64,000 nucleotides of DNA from Archangium violaceum (lineage in GTDB: Bacteria; Myxococcota; Myxococcia; Myxococcales; Myxococcaceae): the NCBI RefSeq assembly GCF_016887565.1, contig NZ_CP069396.1, positions 1,515,001 through 1,579,000 on the forward strand, given 5' to 3'. The position numbers and the translations under genes are program-made. The notes beneath the pieces were generated by a model, which was given only the letters and a program-made list of their open reading frames with translations, was not told the DNA's origin and searched no databases. Below, piece after piece: positions 52,387 to 62,671 of this stretch; the first letter of the stretch is position 1, and each line of letters starts with the position of its first letter.

Positions 52387-52665
52387 ATGTCGAGCGTGGC
52401 CGAAGGGACATTCGAAATCATCAACGCACTCGGGCTGCATGCCCGGGCGGCGGCGCAGTTGGTGCAGGTGGCCAACCGTTACAAGAGTGAGGTGACGCTC
52501 TTGTGCGAGGGCCAGAAGGCCAATGCCAAGTCCATCATGGGCGTGCTGATGCTGGCGGCCGCACAGGGCATGCACGTGACGGTGACGTGCAAGGGCGAGG
52601 ACGCCGAGGCGTGCCTGCAGGACATCCAGAAGCTCATCGCCAACAGGTTCGGCGAGTCGAAGTGA
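52387..52665 (+). CDS. ptsH: Phosphocarrier HPr
   Basis: A 92-aa HPr. The catalytic His18 is in LGLHARAAA. The regulatory serine is S49 in KSIMGVLML, the target of HprK, encoded 4 kb upstream. The start lies 23 bp after the EIID stop. Confidence 0.95.
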   Translation: MSSVAEGTFEIINALGLHARAAAQLVQVANRYKSEVTLLCEGQKANAKSIMGVLMLAAAQGMHVTVTCKGEDAEACLQDIQKLIANRFGESK

Positions 52666-52706
52666 CCAACCCCGCGCGGCGAGTCGCCGCAGACGAAGAA
52701 GGAACC

Positions 52707-54470
52707 GTGAGCAGCCAGGCCACCCCCACGTTGAGTCTGAAGGGCATCGGCGCCTCCCCGGGCGTGGCGGTGGGCCACGCCTACATCCTGGACCGCAAGC
52801 GGGTGCGCACGCCCAAGCTTCGGCTGGCCGAGGCCGAGGTCGACCCCGAGCGCATGCGGATGAAGACGGCGCTGGAGCTGTCCGACCGCCAGCTCTCCGA
52901 GCTCAAGGAGCAGATCTCCAAGACGGAGGGCCCCGAGCACGCGCTCATCCTCGAGGCGCACCGGTTGATGCTCCACGATCCGATGTTCGTGGACGAGGTG
53001 AACCGGCTCATCGTGGAGGACCGCATCAACGCGGAGTGGGCGGTGAGGAGGGTGGCGCGCAAGCTCAAGCACCTCTTCGACAACATCCCGGACGAGTACT
53101 TCCGGGAGCGGCGCTCGGACGTGGAGTACGTGGCGGACCGGGTGGTGCGCAACCTGCTGGGGCAGGTAGTGGACGAGGAGGTGACGCTGCCGGACCACGC
53201 GGTGGTGGTGGCGCACGACCTGTCGCCGGCGGACGCGGCGCTGATGGCGCGCAGCGGACGGGTGGCGGGCTTCGTCACGGACCTGGGAGGGCAGACGAGC
53301 CACACGGCCATCGTGGCGCGCGCCCGCTCCACGCCAGCGGTGGTGGGAGCTGGCCGGGCCAGCGAGCAGATCTCCCCGGGGGATCTGGTGGCGATGGACG
53401 GGGCGAGGGGCATCATCCTGGTGAACCCCACGGAAGACCAGCTCGCGCTCTTCCACGAGACGATGCGCCGGCACCAGGAGAGCGAGGCGCGGGCGCTGTC
53501 GGAGAAGGATCTGCCGGCGCAGAGCACGGATGGCTATCGCATGCGGCTGGTGGGGAACATCGAGTTCCCGGAGGAGATCCAATCGCTGTTGGACCACGGC
53601 GCGGAGGGCATTGGCCTGTACCGCACCGAGTTCATGTTCCTGGACCGAAAGAGCCCGCCGACGGAGGAGGAGCACTACCGGGCGTACCGGCAGGTGCTGG
53701 AGATGATGGGGGGCAGGCCGGTCACCATCCGCACGTTGGACCTGGGCGGAGACAAGGTGCCGGGGAAGGGCAAGCACGAGAAGGAGCCCAACCCGGCGAT
53801 GGGCCTGCGAGCCATCCGCTACTGCCTGGCGAACCGGGAGCTGTTCCGGGTGCAGCTGAGGGCGCTGCTGCGGGCGAGCGTGCACGGGAACATGCGGATG
53901 ATGTTCCCGCTCATCTGCGGGATGAGCGAGCTGCGCGAGGCGCGGAGCGAGCTGGAGGCGTGCCGCACGGAGCTGGGACGGGCGGGCGTACCGCTCGGCA
54001 AACGCTTCCCGGTGGGCATCATGGTGGAGACGCCGAGCGCGGCGCTCATCGCGGACCGACTGGCGCAGGAGGCGGACTTCTTCTCGGTGGGGACGAACGA
54101 CCTCATCCAATACTCGCTGGCGATCGACCGGCAGAACCGGGACGTGGCGTACCTGTACAAGCCGTTGCACCTGTCGGTGCTGCGCTCGCTCAAGAGCATC
54201 GTGACGGCGGCGAAGGACGCGGGGATACCGGTGGCGATGTGCGGGGAGATGGCGGGAGACCCGGTGTACGCGCTGGTGCTGTTGGCACTGGGCTTCGACG
54301 AGCTGTCGATGACGGCGGGGCAGATTCCGACGGTGAAGAGCTTCATCCGGCAGACGAGCCGGGTGGAGGCGCAACAGTTGCTCGAGACGGCGATGGACCT
54401 GACGACGGCGGAGGAGATCGAGCGTTTCATCCGCACGGAGATGGACAAGCGTTTCGCCTCGATAGACTGA
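52707..54470 (+). CDS. ptsI: PTS enzyme I
   Basis: A 587-aa phosphoenolpyruvate-protein phosphotransferase. The phosphorylated His199 is in GGQTSHTAIVAR. LGGDKVPG, GTNDLIQYSLAIDR and the C-terminal Cys512 in AMCGEMAGD complete the PEP site. I favour the GTG at 52707 (AAGGA five bases upstream); a GTG at 52661 overlapping the HPr stop would add 15 residues. It lacks the GAF extension of EI-Ntr, so it is sugar-type. Confidence 0.94.
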   Translation: MSSQATPTLSLKGIGASPGVAVGHAYILDRKRVRTPKLRLAEAEVDPERMRMKTALELSDRQLSELKEQISKTEGPEHALILEAHRLMLHDPMFVDEVNRLIVEDRINAEWAVRRVARKLKHLFDNIPDEYFRERRSDVEYVADRVVRNLLGQVVDEEVTLPDHAVVVAHDLSPADAALMARSGRVAGFVTDLGGQTSHTAIVARARSTPAVVGAGRASEQISPGDLVAMDGARGIILVNPTEDQLALFHETMRRHQESEARALSEKDLPAQSTDGYRMRLVGNIEFPEEIQSLLDHGAEGIGLYRTEFMFLDRKSPPTEEEHYRAYRQVLEMMGGRPVTIRTLDLGGDKVPGKGKHEKEPNPAMGLRAIRYCLANRELFRVQLRALLRASVHGNMRMMFPLICGMSELREARSELEACRTELGRAGVPLGKRFPVGIMVETPSAALIADRLAQEADFFSVGTNDLIQYSLAIDRQNRDVAYLYKPLHLSVLRSLKSIVTAAKDAGIPVAMCGEMAGDPVYALVLLALGFDELSMTAGQIPTVKSFIRQTSRVEAQQLLETAMDLTTAEEIERFIRTEMDKRFASID

Positions 54471-54502
54471 ATAGCCCGCCCACCCACCCAACCACCCAAC
54501 CA

Positions 54503-54540
54503 CCCCTCTCCTTCTGGGAGAGGGACGGGGTGAGGGTATC
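54503..54540 (+). repeat. Dispersed palindromic repeat, copy 6
   Basis: Forward copy (CCCTCTCCTTCTGGGAGAGGG with GGGGTGAGGGTAT tail) between the convergent ptsI and mgtC-like genes, preceded by a (CCACCCAA)n simple repeat. It may double as a transcription end for both. Confidence 0.8.
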
Positions 54541-54585
54541 TGACCCCGCGGGTTGCCCCCGTGTCACTCCAGATGCTCGTTCTCG

Positions 54586-55116
54586 CTAATCCCGCTTCCG
54601 TTCCATGTTCGCGCCCTCTCCGTCCGGAGAGAGGGCGGCGAGGTTGTCCTCGGGGGCGAGGCTGAACTGCTTCCGGAAGCGGCGGATGATTCGCTCCAGG
54701 AAGCGCAGGCCGACGAGGGTGACGAGAGCGAGTCCCGTGGTGACAGCGGCGAGCACCGGATAACCGAATCCAACGGCGAGGCCGACGGACGCGGTGAGCC
54801 AGAGGTTGGCGGCGGTGGTGAGGCCCTTGATGGTGGCGCCGTGGCGGAGGATGGCACCGCCGCCGAGGAAGCCGATGCCGACGACGACCTGGCTGGCGAT
54901 GCGGGTGATGTCGGCCCGGACATCCTGGGGCATGCCGGTCTCGAGCGGATGCGCGGCGAGGATGCTGCACACGGTGAAGAGACAGGCACCGAGGCAGACG
55001 AGGATATGGGTGCGCAGTCCCGCCACCTGCCCGCGCAGCTCGCGCTCGAGGCCGAGCACGAACCCGAGCCCGAAGGCGATGCAGAGTCGAAGGACGGCGG
55101 TGGTTTCGTCCGGCAC
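54586..55116 (-). CDS. MgtC/SapB-family membrane protein
   Basis: A 176-aa inner-membrane protein with four to five helices. LGLERELRGQVAGLRTHILV and GIGFLGGGAILRHG are family signatures. MgtC proteins aid survival under low Mg2+ and bind F-ATPase in some bacteria. GTG start at 55116 with GGGGAA upstream. It follows the lipoprotein gene by five bases, so they form an operon. Confidence 0.9.
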   Translation of the reverse strand: MPDETTAVLRLCIAFGLGFVLGLERELRGQVAGLRTHILVCLGACLFTVCSILAAHPLETGMPQDVRADITRIASQVVVGIGFLGGGAILRHGATIKGLTTAANLWLTASVGLAVGFGYPVLAAVTTGLALVTLVGLRFLERIIRRFRKQFSLAPEDNLAALSPDGEGANMERKRD

Positions 55117-55121
55117 GGTGG

Positions 55122-55715
55122 CTATTCCCCGAGCTCGATCTTCTCCTCGACGTCGCTCTCACCGAGCTGCGGGCGGGGGAGGGTGTCGAGGGTGGCGCTG
55201 AGGAGGCGGAAGGTGGGGGCGACGTAGGGGGTGACGTCGGGGCCGAGCTCACCGGTGTACTGGGCGGTGAGCTCCTTGTAGCGCTCGTCCTCGGAGGGCC
55301 AGCTGCCGGCGGCCTCGGCGCCCCAGACCTCCTGACCATCGCGGCAGCGGAGCAGCTGGGCCTTCACGGCGGCCTCCACGCCAGCGCCGGTGCGCTTGAC
55401 GGTGGGGAAGAGCCAGAGAATGCCCTCGATGCCCTCGACGCACAGGTCCTTGAAGGAGGTGTCCTCGGGGTTGCCGTCGACGGCGGTGTTGACCTTGGCG
55501 ATGAAGTCGCGGTTCTGGTTGACGTAGCGGCGGGCGATGAGGCTCCACAGCTCGCCCACCTTCTGGACGTTGTCGGGGAGAGGCTGGGTGACCACGGCCA
55601 GACGCTTGACCTGGGTCTTGTCCACGGTCTCGTAGTCGGGGCGGACGTGGCTGTTCTTCACGGTGGCGCAGCCGGCGAGCAGCGCGAGTCCCATCACGAG
55701 CGCGAGTCGGTTCAT
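55122..55715 (-). CDS. MXAN_6521/LA_1396-type lipoprotein
   Basis: A 197-aa lipoprotein with lipobox LLAGC (Cys16). The mature part has VRPDYETVDKTQVKRLAVV, then LWSLIARRYVNQNRDFI, and WLFPTVKRTGAGVEAAVKAQ, matching my recollection of this family. Its function is unknown. It is translated with the mgtC-like gene. The family name is assigned from memory of its pattern, not from a search. Confidence 0.6.
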   Translation of the reverse strand: MNRLALVMGLALLAGCATVKNSHVRPDYETVDKTQVKRLAVVTQPLPDNVQKVGELWSLIARRYVNQNRDFIAKVNTAVDGNPEDTSFKDLCVEGIEGILWLFPTVKRTGAGVEAAVKAQLLRCRDGQEVWGAEAAGSWPSEDERYKELTAQYTGELGPDVTPYVAPTFRLLSATLDTLPRPQLGESDVEEKIELGE

Positions 55716-55812
55716 GGTCGTTTTGTCTCCCGGTCCCGCTCCCGGCGCGGGAGGGGGGCGCCCGGTTCTACACCACGCGAGGGCTGGAATCGCATGCCCT
55801 CGCGCGTGCCGT

Positions 55813-56838
55813 TCACCGCACGGCCATCACCACCAGCCGGGACAGCCCGTAGACGAGCACGGCCATGAGCGCCGAGGCGGGGATGGTGAACACCCAGGCC
55901 CAGATGATGCGGCCGGCCACGCCCCACTTCACCGCGCGCCAGCCCTTGGTGGAGCCCACGCCCACGATGGCGCCGGTGATGGTGTGCGTGGTGGACACGG
56001 GGATGCCCAGCTTGGCCAGCGCGATGATGGTGACGCCTCCGCCCGTCTCCGCCGCGAAGCCTCCGATGGGCGCCAGCTTCGTCAGGCTGTGCCCCATCGT
56101 CTTCACGATGCGCCAGCCGCCGAAGAAGGTGCCCAGGGCGATGGCCGCGTGGCACGAGATGATCATCCACCAGTCGATGTGGAAGGTCCGGTCCCGCCAG
56201 ATGGTGCCGAAGAGCACCACCGCGATGATGCCCATCACCTTCTGCGCGTCATTGGTACCGTGGCTGTAGGAGAAGATGGCCGAGGACAGGAGCTGCAGCC
56301 GCCGGAACCAGGTGTCCACCTTCAGGGGCGTCTGCTTGTGCACCGTCCAGGTGCTCGCCAGCATCAGCAGCGTGCCGAGCAGCATGCCGATGAGGGGCGA
56401 GAGCACGATGAAGGCGGCGATCTTCGCGATGCCCGAGCCCACCAGCCCGGCGAAGCCGAGCACCGGCAGCGTGGCGCCAATCATTCCCCCCGCCAGTGCG
56501 TGCGAGGACGAGGAGGGCAGTCCCCACCACCACGTCAGCAGGTTCCAGGCGATGGCGCCCATCAACGCGGAGAAGATGACCAGCAGCACGGCTTCCGAAC
56601 CCTGGGCGCGCAGCATCTCGAAGTCGATGATGCCCTTGCCCATGGTGTTGGCCACCTTCACTCCACCGCCGAACGCGGCGACGAAGTTGAAGAAGGCGGC
56701 CCACGCCACGGCCAGGTTCGGCGACAGCACGCGCGTGGACACCACGGTGGCGATGGAGTTGGCCGCGTCGTGGAAGCCGTTGATGAAATCGAAGATGAGC
56801 GCGACCGCGACGATGAGGATGACAGCGGTGAGCAGCAT
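55813..56838 (-). CDS. Pit-family inorganic phosphate transporter
   Basis: A 341-aa inner-membrane symporter with about ten helices. The duplicated family motif appears as DFINGFHDAANSIATVVSTR near the N-terminus and GTNDAQKVMGIIAVVLF in the second half. It starts one base after the DUF47 stop, forming the usual pit/DUF47 pair. Low-affinity phosphate-cation symport is the expected activity. Confidence 0.93.
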   Translation of the reverse strand: MLLTAVILIVAVALIFDFINGFHDAANSIATVVSTRVLSPNLAVAWAAFFNFVAAFGGGVKVANTMGKGIIDFEMLRAQGSEAVLLVIFSALMGAIAWNLLTWWWGLPSSSSHALAGGMIGATLPVLGFAGLVGSGIAKIAAFIVLSPLIGMLLGTLLMLASTWTVHKQTPLKVDTWFRRLQLLSSAIFSYSHGTNDAQKVMGIIAVVLFGTIWRDRTFHIDWWMIISCHAAIALGTFFGGWRIVKTMGHSLTKLAPIGGFAAETGGGVTIIALAKLGIPVSTTHTITGAIVGVGSTKGWRAVKWGVAGRIIWAWVFTIPASALMAVLVYGLSRLVVMAVR

Positions 56839-56839
56839 C

Positions 56840-57466
56840 TCAGGAATGCTCCAGGACCACGCCTTCGATGACGTTGGCCACGTCCTGGCACTTGTCCGTG
56901 GCCGTCTCGATGAAGTCGTAGATCTCCTTCCACTTCATGACCATGAGCGGATCCGCGCCGCTCTTGAAGAGCCGGCCCAGTCCCGCCCGCAGCGCCTCGT
57001 CCGCCTGGGACTCCAGGCGCTTGATGTCCTTGCAGCCAGCGAGGATCTGGTCCGGCTTCTTGATGAGCCGCAGCGCCGCCACCACCTCCTGCACCTTCTC
57101 CGCGCACAGCACCAGCAGCCGGGCCAGCTCGGTGGCGTCCGGCAGGCTCGAGGGAATCTCGTAGTAGTGCAGCCGGGCCGCCGCGGCGTTGGTCAGGTCC
57201 AGCACGTCATCGATGCGCGACAGCAGCGAGTGGATCTGCGCCCGGTCGAACGGGGTGATGAACTGCTTGTGCAGCCGGTTGAAGGCGGTGTGCGTCACCT
57301 CGTCGCCCTTGTGCTCCACGTCCTTGAGGGCCTGCACCTTGGCGGGCACGTCCCGGTAGTCGCTCAGCAGGGCGTGCAGCATGCGCGCCCCCTCCACCGT
57401 CACGGCACACTGGGCATCGAAGTCGTCGAAGAACTCGTCCGACTTGGGCATCAGCTTCTCGAGCAT
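56840..57466 (-). CDS. DUF47 (PhoU-like) Pit accessory protein
   Basis: A 208-aa helical cytoplasmic protein. DEFFDDFDAQCAVTVEGARML, DVEHKGDEVTHTAFNRLHK and the E-D metal-type motif FDRAQIHSLLSRIDDVLDL are DUF47 hallmarks. It regulates the adjacent Pit transporter in other bacteria. GGAGAAG lies just before the ATG at 57466. Two Pho-box-like repeats are upstream. Confidence 0.92.
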   Translation of the reverse strand: MLEKLMPKSDEFFDDFDAQCAVTVEGARMLHALLSDYRDVPAKVQALKDVEHKGDEVTHTAFNRLHKQFITPFDRAQIHSLLSRIDDVLDLTNAAAARLHYYEIPSSLPDATELARLLVLCAEKVQEVVAALRLIKKPDQILAGCKDIKRLESQADEALRAGLGRLFKSGADPLMVMKWKEIYDFIETATDKCQDVANVIEGVVLEHS

Positions 57467-57486
57467 CGCGCTTCTCCATCGGCCGG

Positions 57487-57590
57487 ACGTGACACGCGCG
57501 TGACCCGTCCGTTGCCGGGGCGTGAACTACATCACCTGTGTGAAAGCGCCCAGCACGAAGATGCGCCCGCTTGTGACACTTTCGTGACGT
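57487..57590 (-). promoter_or_regulatory. Two Pho-box-like direct repeats upstream of the phosphate operon
   Basis: On the minus strand, GTCACGAAAGTGTCAC (57588-57573) and GTCACGCGCGTGTCAC (57504-57489) each contain two GTCAC half-sites with an 11-bp period, as in PhoB/PhoP boxes. They lie 107-122 and 23-38 bp upstream of the DUF47 start. Phosphate-starvation control of the pit operon is the simplest reading. Confidence 0.55.
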
Positions 57591-57629
57591 ACCGGCGGGC
57601 GCCGGGCCGGGCTGGGCGCTCCTCCCGGC

Positions 57630-59207
<1,578 letters not shown>

Positions 59208-59208
59208 T

Positions 59209-60819
59209 TCAGGCGCTCCTGGCTCGGTTGAGCCGCGCGAAGATGGCCTTGTTGCACTTGTAGAGGTTCACGAACTCGCGGAAGAGCTCGTCATAGAGCC
59301 CGCGGTGCTTGGGGTTGGGCTCGAAGGTGTTGGCGATGGGGACGAGCGAGGGGATCTCCTCCACCGTGAGGTGCCCGAGCGCCACCGCGGCCTGGAATGC
59401 CGCACCGCGCGCGTTGGCCAGCACGGGCTCGTCCACCTGATGAATCCGCCGGTCCAGCACGTCCGCGACGATCTGGCACCACAGCTTGGAGCGGGCACCG
59501 CCGCCGATGATGCGGATGGGCTCCAGCTTGCGGCCGACGAACTTCTCCACGTAGGTGAGGAGCCAGCGGGAGTTGTAGGCCACGCCCTCGAGCACGGCGC
59601 GCACCATGTGCCCGCGAGTCGTCTTGAGGGACTGGTTGAAGAAGCCGCCGCGCAGCAGCTGGTCGTCCACGGGGCTTCGCTCGCCATTGAGCCAGGGCAT
59701 GAAGATGAGCTGGTCGCTGCCCGCGGGGATGCGCTCGGCCTCCTTCTCGAGGACCTTGTAGAGGTCCACCGACTCCGGGCCGTGTGCTTCCTGGCCACCG
59801 CTGGAGAGCTCCTCGTGGCCGAAGAGGATGTTGTCCTTGAGGAAGGAGAGGCAGATGCCGGCGGACTCCTGCTCGTTGGTGAGCAGGTAGCGGCCCGGCA
59901 GTGCCGAGGGCAGGGTGCCCATCTGGTGGAGGACGTCCGTCTTCTTGTAGGGCACGTGGCAGCTGAGCCAGGAGGACGTGCCGATGCACAGGTGGGGCTC
60001 GTGGTCGCGCACGGCGCCCGAGCCGACGGCGGCGGCGAGGATGTCCGGGGCGCCGGTGATGACCTGGACGTTGTCGCCGAGCCCCAGGGCGCGGGCGGCC
60101 TCGGGCTGGAGGGGGCCGAGCACGGTGGCGGCGGGCACCAGCTCGGGCAGCTTCTCGCGAGGCATGCCCGTCATCTGGAGGAGCCGGTCGTCGTAGTTGA
60201 TGCGCGAGAGGTCGCGGTTGTCGGTCACCCAGTGCAGGGTGATGGAGTCATAGGAGGAGGCGAACTTGCCGCTCAGCCGCAGGTTGAGCCAGTCCTTGGG
60301 CTCCAGGAACTTGTAGGTGGCGCGGTAGACCTCGGGGTGCTCGCTCTGGAGGTAGAGGATGTGGCCGAGCGGGTCCTTCCCCGAGAGGGTGGGCGCGCCG
60401 CCGGTCAGCCGCACCCAGGTGAGCAGCCGGGCGATGCCGTAGCCCTCGATGGGCATGAACCCGTTGGCGACGCGCCGGACATGGGGGGCACCGCGCGAGT
60501 CCATCCAGATGATGGCGGGCCGCAGGGGCTTGCCCCGCTCGTCGACGGCGACGGTGCCGGACCACTGGGAGCTGACGTTGATGCCGATGATGTCGCTGAC
60601 GGGGACGATGCCCTTGTCCAGCAACCGGCGCGTGCCGCGGACGATGGCGGCCCACCAGGACTCGGGGTCCTGTTCGGCACCCCCTTCGGGCAGCAGGTCG
60701 AGCTCCAGCGGCTCGACCTCGCCGCCGAGAATCTTCCCTCGTGTGGTGACGGCCGCCAGCTTGACGGCCGAGGTCCCGAGGTCGATGGCGAGGATGGATG
60801 CGTTGGCGGGGGTGGGCAC
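59209..60819 (-). CDS. FGGY-family carbohydrate kinase (xylulokinase-like)
   Basis: A 536-aa sugar kinase. The ATP phosphate motif [10 protein letters not shown] is at residues 13-22. The FGGY core has [24 protein letters not shown]-type sequence, and [17 protein letters not shown] with FQAAVALG closes the family domain. GTG start at 60819 without a clear ribosome site. The substrate is unknown. Linkage to an S1P-lyase-like gene rather than a sugar isomerase is unusual. Confidence 0.85.
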   Translation of the reverse strand: MPTPANASILAIDLGTSAVKLAAVTTRGKILGGEVEPLELDLLPEGGAEQDPESWWAAIVRGTRRLLDKGIVPVSDIIGINVSSQWSGTVAVDERGKPLRPAIIWMDSRGAPHVRRVANGFMPIEGYGIARLLTWVRLTGGAPTLSGKDPLGHILYLQSEHPEVYRATYKFLEPKDWLNLRLSGKFASSYDSITLHWVTDNRDLSRINYDDRLLQMTGMPREKLPELVPAATVLGPLQPEAARALGLGDNVQVITGAPDILAAAVGSGAVRDHEPHLCIGTSSWLSCHVPYKKTDVLHQMGTLPSALPGRYLLTNEQESAGICLSFLKDNILFGHEELSSGGQEAHGPESVDLYKVLEKEAERIPAGSDQLIFMPWLNGERSPVDDQLLRGGFFNQSLKTTRGHMVRAVLEGVAYNSRWLLTYVEKFVGRKLEPIRIIGGGARSKLWCQIVADVLDRRIHQVDEPVLANARGAAFQAAVALGHLTVEEIPSLVPIANTFEPNPKHRGLYDELFREFVNLYKCNKAIFARLNRARSA

Positions 60820-60963
60820 GGAAGTAATCTAACGGGCCCTCGATGTTCGTGGGCCAGTGTCGTAGGCCCGCGAGCGTTTCCTACCGGAAAGCCAGGGAAG
60901 CACGCCCTCCCAGGTGCTGTGCTCATGGCTTTCGTTGCGCTCCTGCGGCAGTCTTGCTTTTTG

Positions 60964-61815
60964 ATGATTCGAGGCGAACACATCCAGTCACCCGGGGTGG
61001 CCCGGACCGGGCGCGCGGGAGACGCGCGGCTCGCCTTCGAGCGCGTGGGAAACCGCACCGTGGTGCGCACCGCGCTCGCGCACAGTCCCTTGCGGCTGCT
61101 GACGCCGCGCAACCACGGGCACGCCGCGTGGGTCTACACCAGCTCGCTCGGAGGGGGACTGGTGGATGGCGACCACCTCTCGGTGGAGCTGGACGTGGCC
61201 GAGGGCGCCGCCGCGCTCCTGTCGAGCCAGGGCTCCACTCGCGTGTACCGCTCGCCCCGGGGCTGCCGCAGTGACCTGTCCGCGCGGGTGGCGGAAGGGG
61301 CGCTGCTCGCGCTCGTGCCAGACCCCACCATGTGCTTCGCGGGGGCCCGATACGACCAGCGCCAGGACGTCCAGCTCGCCCCGGGAGCCTCGCTCATCTT
61401 GATGGACCTCGTCACCGCCGGCCGCAGCGCCAACGGCGAGCGCTGGGCCTTCACGCACTACTCCTCCGCGCTCCGCGTCCACCGCGAGGGGCGGGCGCTC
61501 CTCGACGAGCGCTGGCTGCTCGACCCGCACCAGGGGACGCTCCCCGAGCGCCTCGGCCGCTTCGACGCGCTCGGTACCGTGCTCCTGGTGGGACCCTCGC
61601 TGGCCTCCGCCCGGGAGGCGCTCGCCGAGCGCGTGGGGGCCCTGCCCGTCATCCCGCGCGCCGGGCTCGTCTGCTCCGCCAGCCCGCTCGGGCCCGATGG
61701 CCTGGTGCTCCGAGCCGCGGCCACCTCCGCCGAGGTCCTGCTGCGCACCGCCCGCGAGTGGCTGTCCTTCCTCTCCGGGATGCTCGGGGATGACCCCTGG
61801 GCACGCCGGGCGTGA
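60964..61815 (+). CDS. ureD: Urease accessory protein UreD
   Basis: A 283-aa protein that helps deliver nickel to apo-urease. LSSQGSTRVYRSPRG, PDPTMCFAGARYDQRQDVQL and LMDLVTAGRSANGERW are UreD/UreH signatures. I chose the ATG at 60964; an in-frame ATG at 60925 would add 13 residues. The structural gene ureAB follows after 91 bp. UreE, F and G would be expected to the right of the window. Confidence 0.92.
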   Translation: MIRGEHIQSPGVARTGRAGDARLAFERVGNRTVVRTALAHSPLRLLTPRNHGHAAWVYTSSLGGGLVDGDHLSVELDVAEGAAALLSSQGSTRVYRSPRGCRSDLSARVAEGALLALVPDPTMCFAGARYDQRQDVQLAPGASLILMDLVTAGRSANGERWAFTHYSSALRVHREGRALLDERWLLDPHQGTLPERLGRFDALGTVLLVGPSLASAREALAERVGALPVIPRAGLVCSASPLGPDGLVLRAAATSAEVLLRTAREWLSFLSGMLGDDPWARRA

Positions 61816-61906
61816 GCCCCAACCTGTTCTGGTAGTGGATGACGCATCGCGGTAGGGTGACTTGGAGTCCCCGGCCTCGGGCCTGGGGAACTCCCTGGAG
61901 GGCTGC

Positions 61907-62671
61907 ATGCACCTGTCGCCGCGTGAGATCGACAAGCTGCTGCTACATGGCGCGGGCTTCCTGGCCCAGAAGCGCCTGGCACGGGGGGTGAGGCTCAACT
62001 ACCCCGAGGCGGTGGCGCTCATCGCCACCCAGCTCCTCGAGCTCATTCGCGATGGCCGGAGCGTGGCCGAGCTGATGGACCTGGGGCGGAAGTTCCTGGG
62101 GCGCGCGCAGGTGATGGAGGGCGTGCCGGAGATGGTGGCGGAGGTGCAGGTGGAGGGCACCTTCCCGGACGGCTCGAAGCTGGTGACGGTGCACCACCCC
62201 ATCGAGGTCGAGCACGGGGACCTGTCCCTGGCGCTCTACGGCAGCTTCCTGCCCGTGCCTCCGCTGGAGCGCTTCGCGCGGGCCCCGCACGAGGAGGTGC
62301 GGCCGGGCGAGGTGCTCGTGCAGCCGGGCGAGCTGGTGCTCAACGAGGGCCGCGACACCGTCACCGTGGAGGTCACCAACAAGGGCGACCGCCCCGTGCA
62401 GGTGGGCAGCCACTACCCGTTCTTCGAGACGAACCGGGGCCTCGTCTTCGACCGCGCCAAGGCGTACGGACGGCGGCTGGACATCCCGGCGGGCACGGCG
62501 GTGCGCTTCGAGCCCGGGGAGAAGAAGACGGTGTCGCTCGTGGCCATCGCGGGCGACCGGGTGGTGCGGGGCGGCAACGCGCTGGGCTCGGGCCCGGTGA
62601 CGCCGGAGAACAAGGAGCGGGCCCTGGCCGAGGTGGCCTCGCGCGGCTTCGGACACGAGGAGGGCGCATGA
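61907..62671 (+). CDS. ureAB: Fused urease gamma/beta subunit
   Basis: A 254-aa fusion. Residues 1-100 are the gamma subunit ([36 protein letters not shown]). Residues about 128-254 are the beta subunit ([35 protein letters not shown]). The ATG at 61907 has GGAGGG. Fused UreAB occurs in Helicobacter and in scattered other bacteria. ATGA overlap with ureC. Confidence 0.94.
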   Translation: MHLSPREIDKLLLHGAGFLAQKRLARGVRLNYPEAVALIATQLLELIRDGRSVAELMDLGRKFLGRAQVMEGVPEMVAEVQVEGTFPDGSKLVTVHHPIEVEHGDLSLALYGSFLPVPPLERFARAPHEEVRPGEVLVQPGELVLNEGRDTVTVEVTNKGDRPVQVGSHYPFFETNRGLVFDRAKAYGRRLDIPAGTAVRFEPGEKKTVSLVAIAGDRVVRGGNALGSGPVTPENKERALAEVASRGFGHEEGA

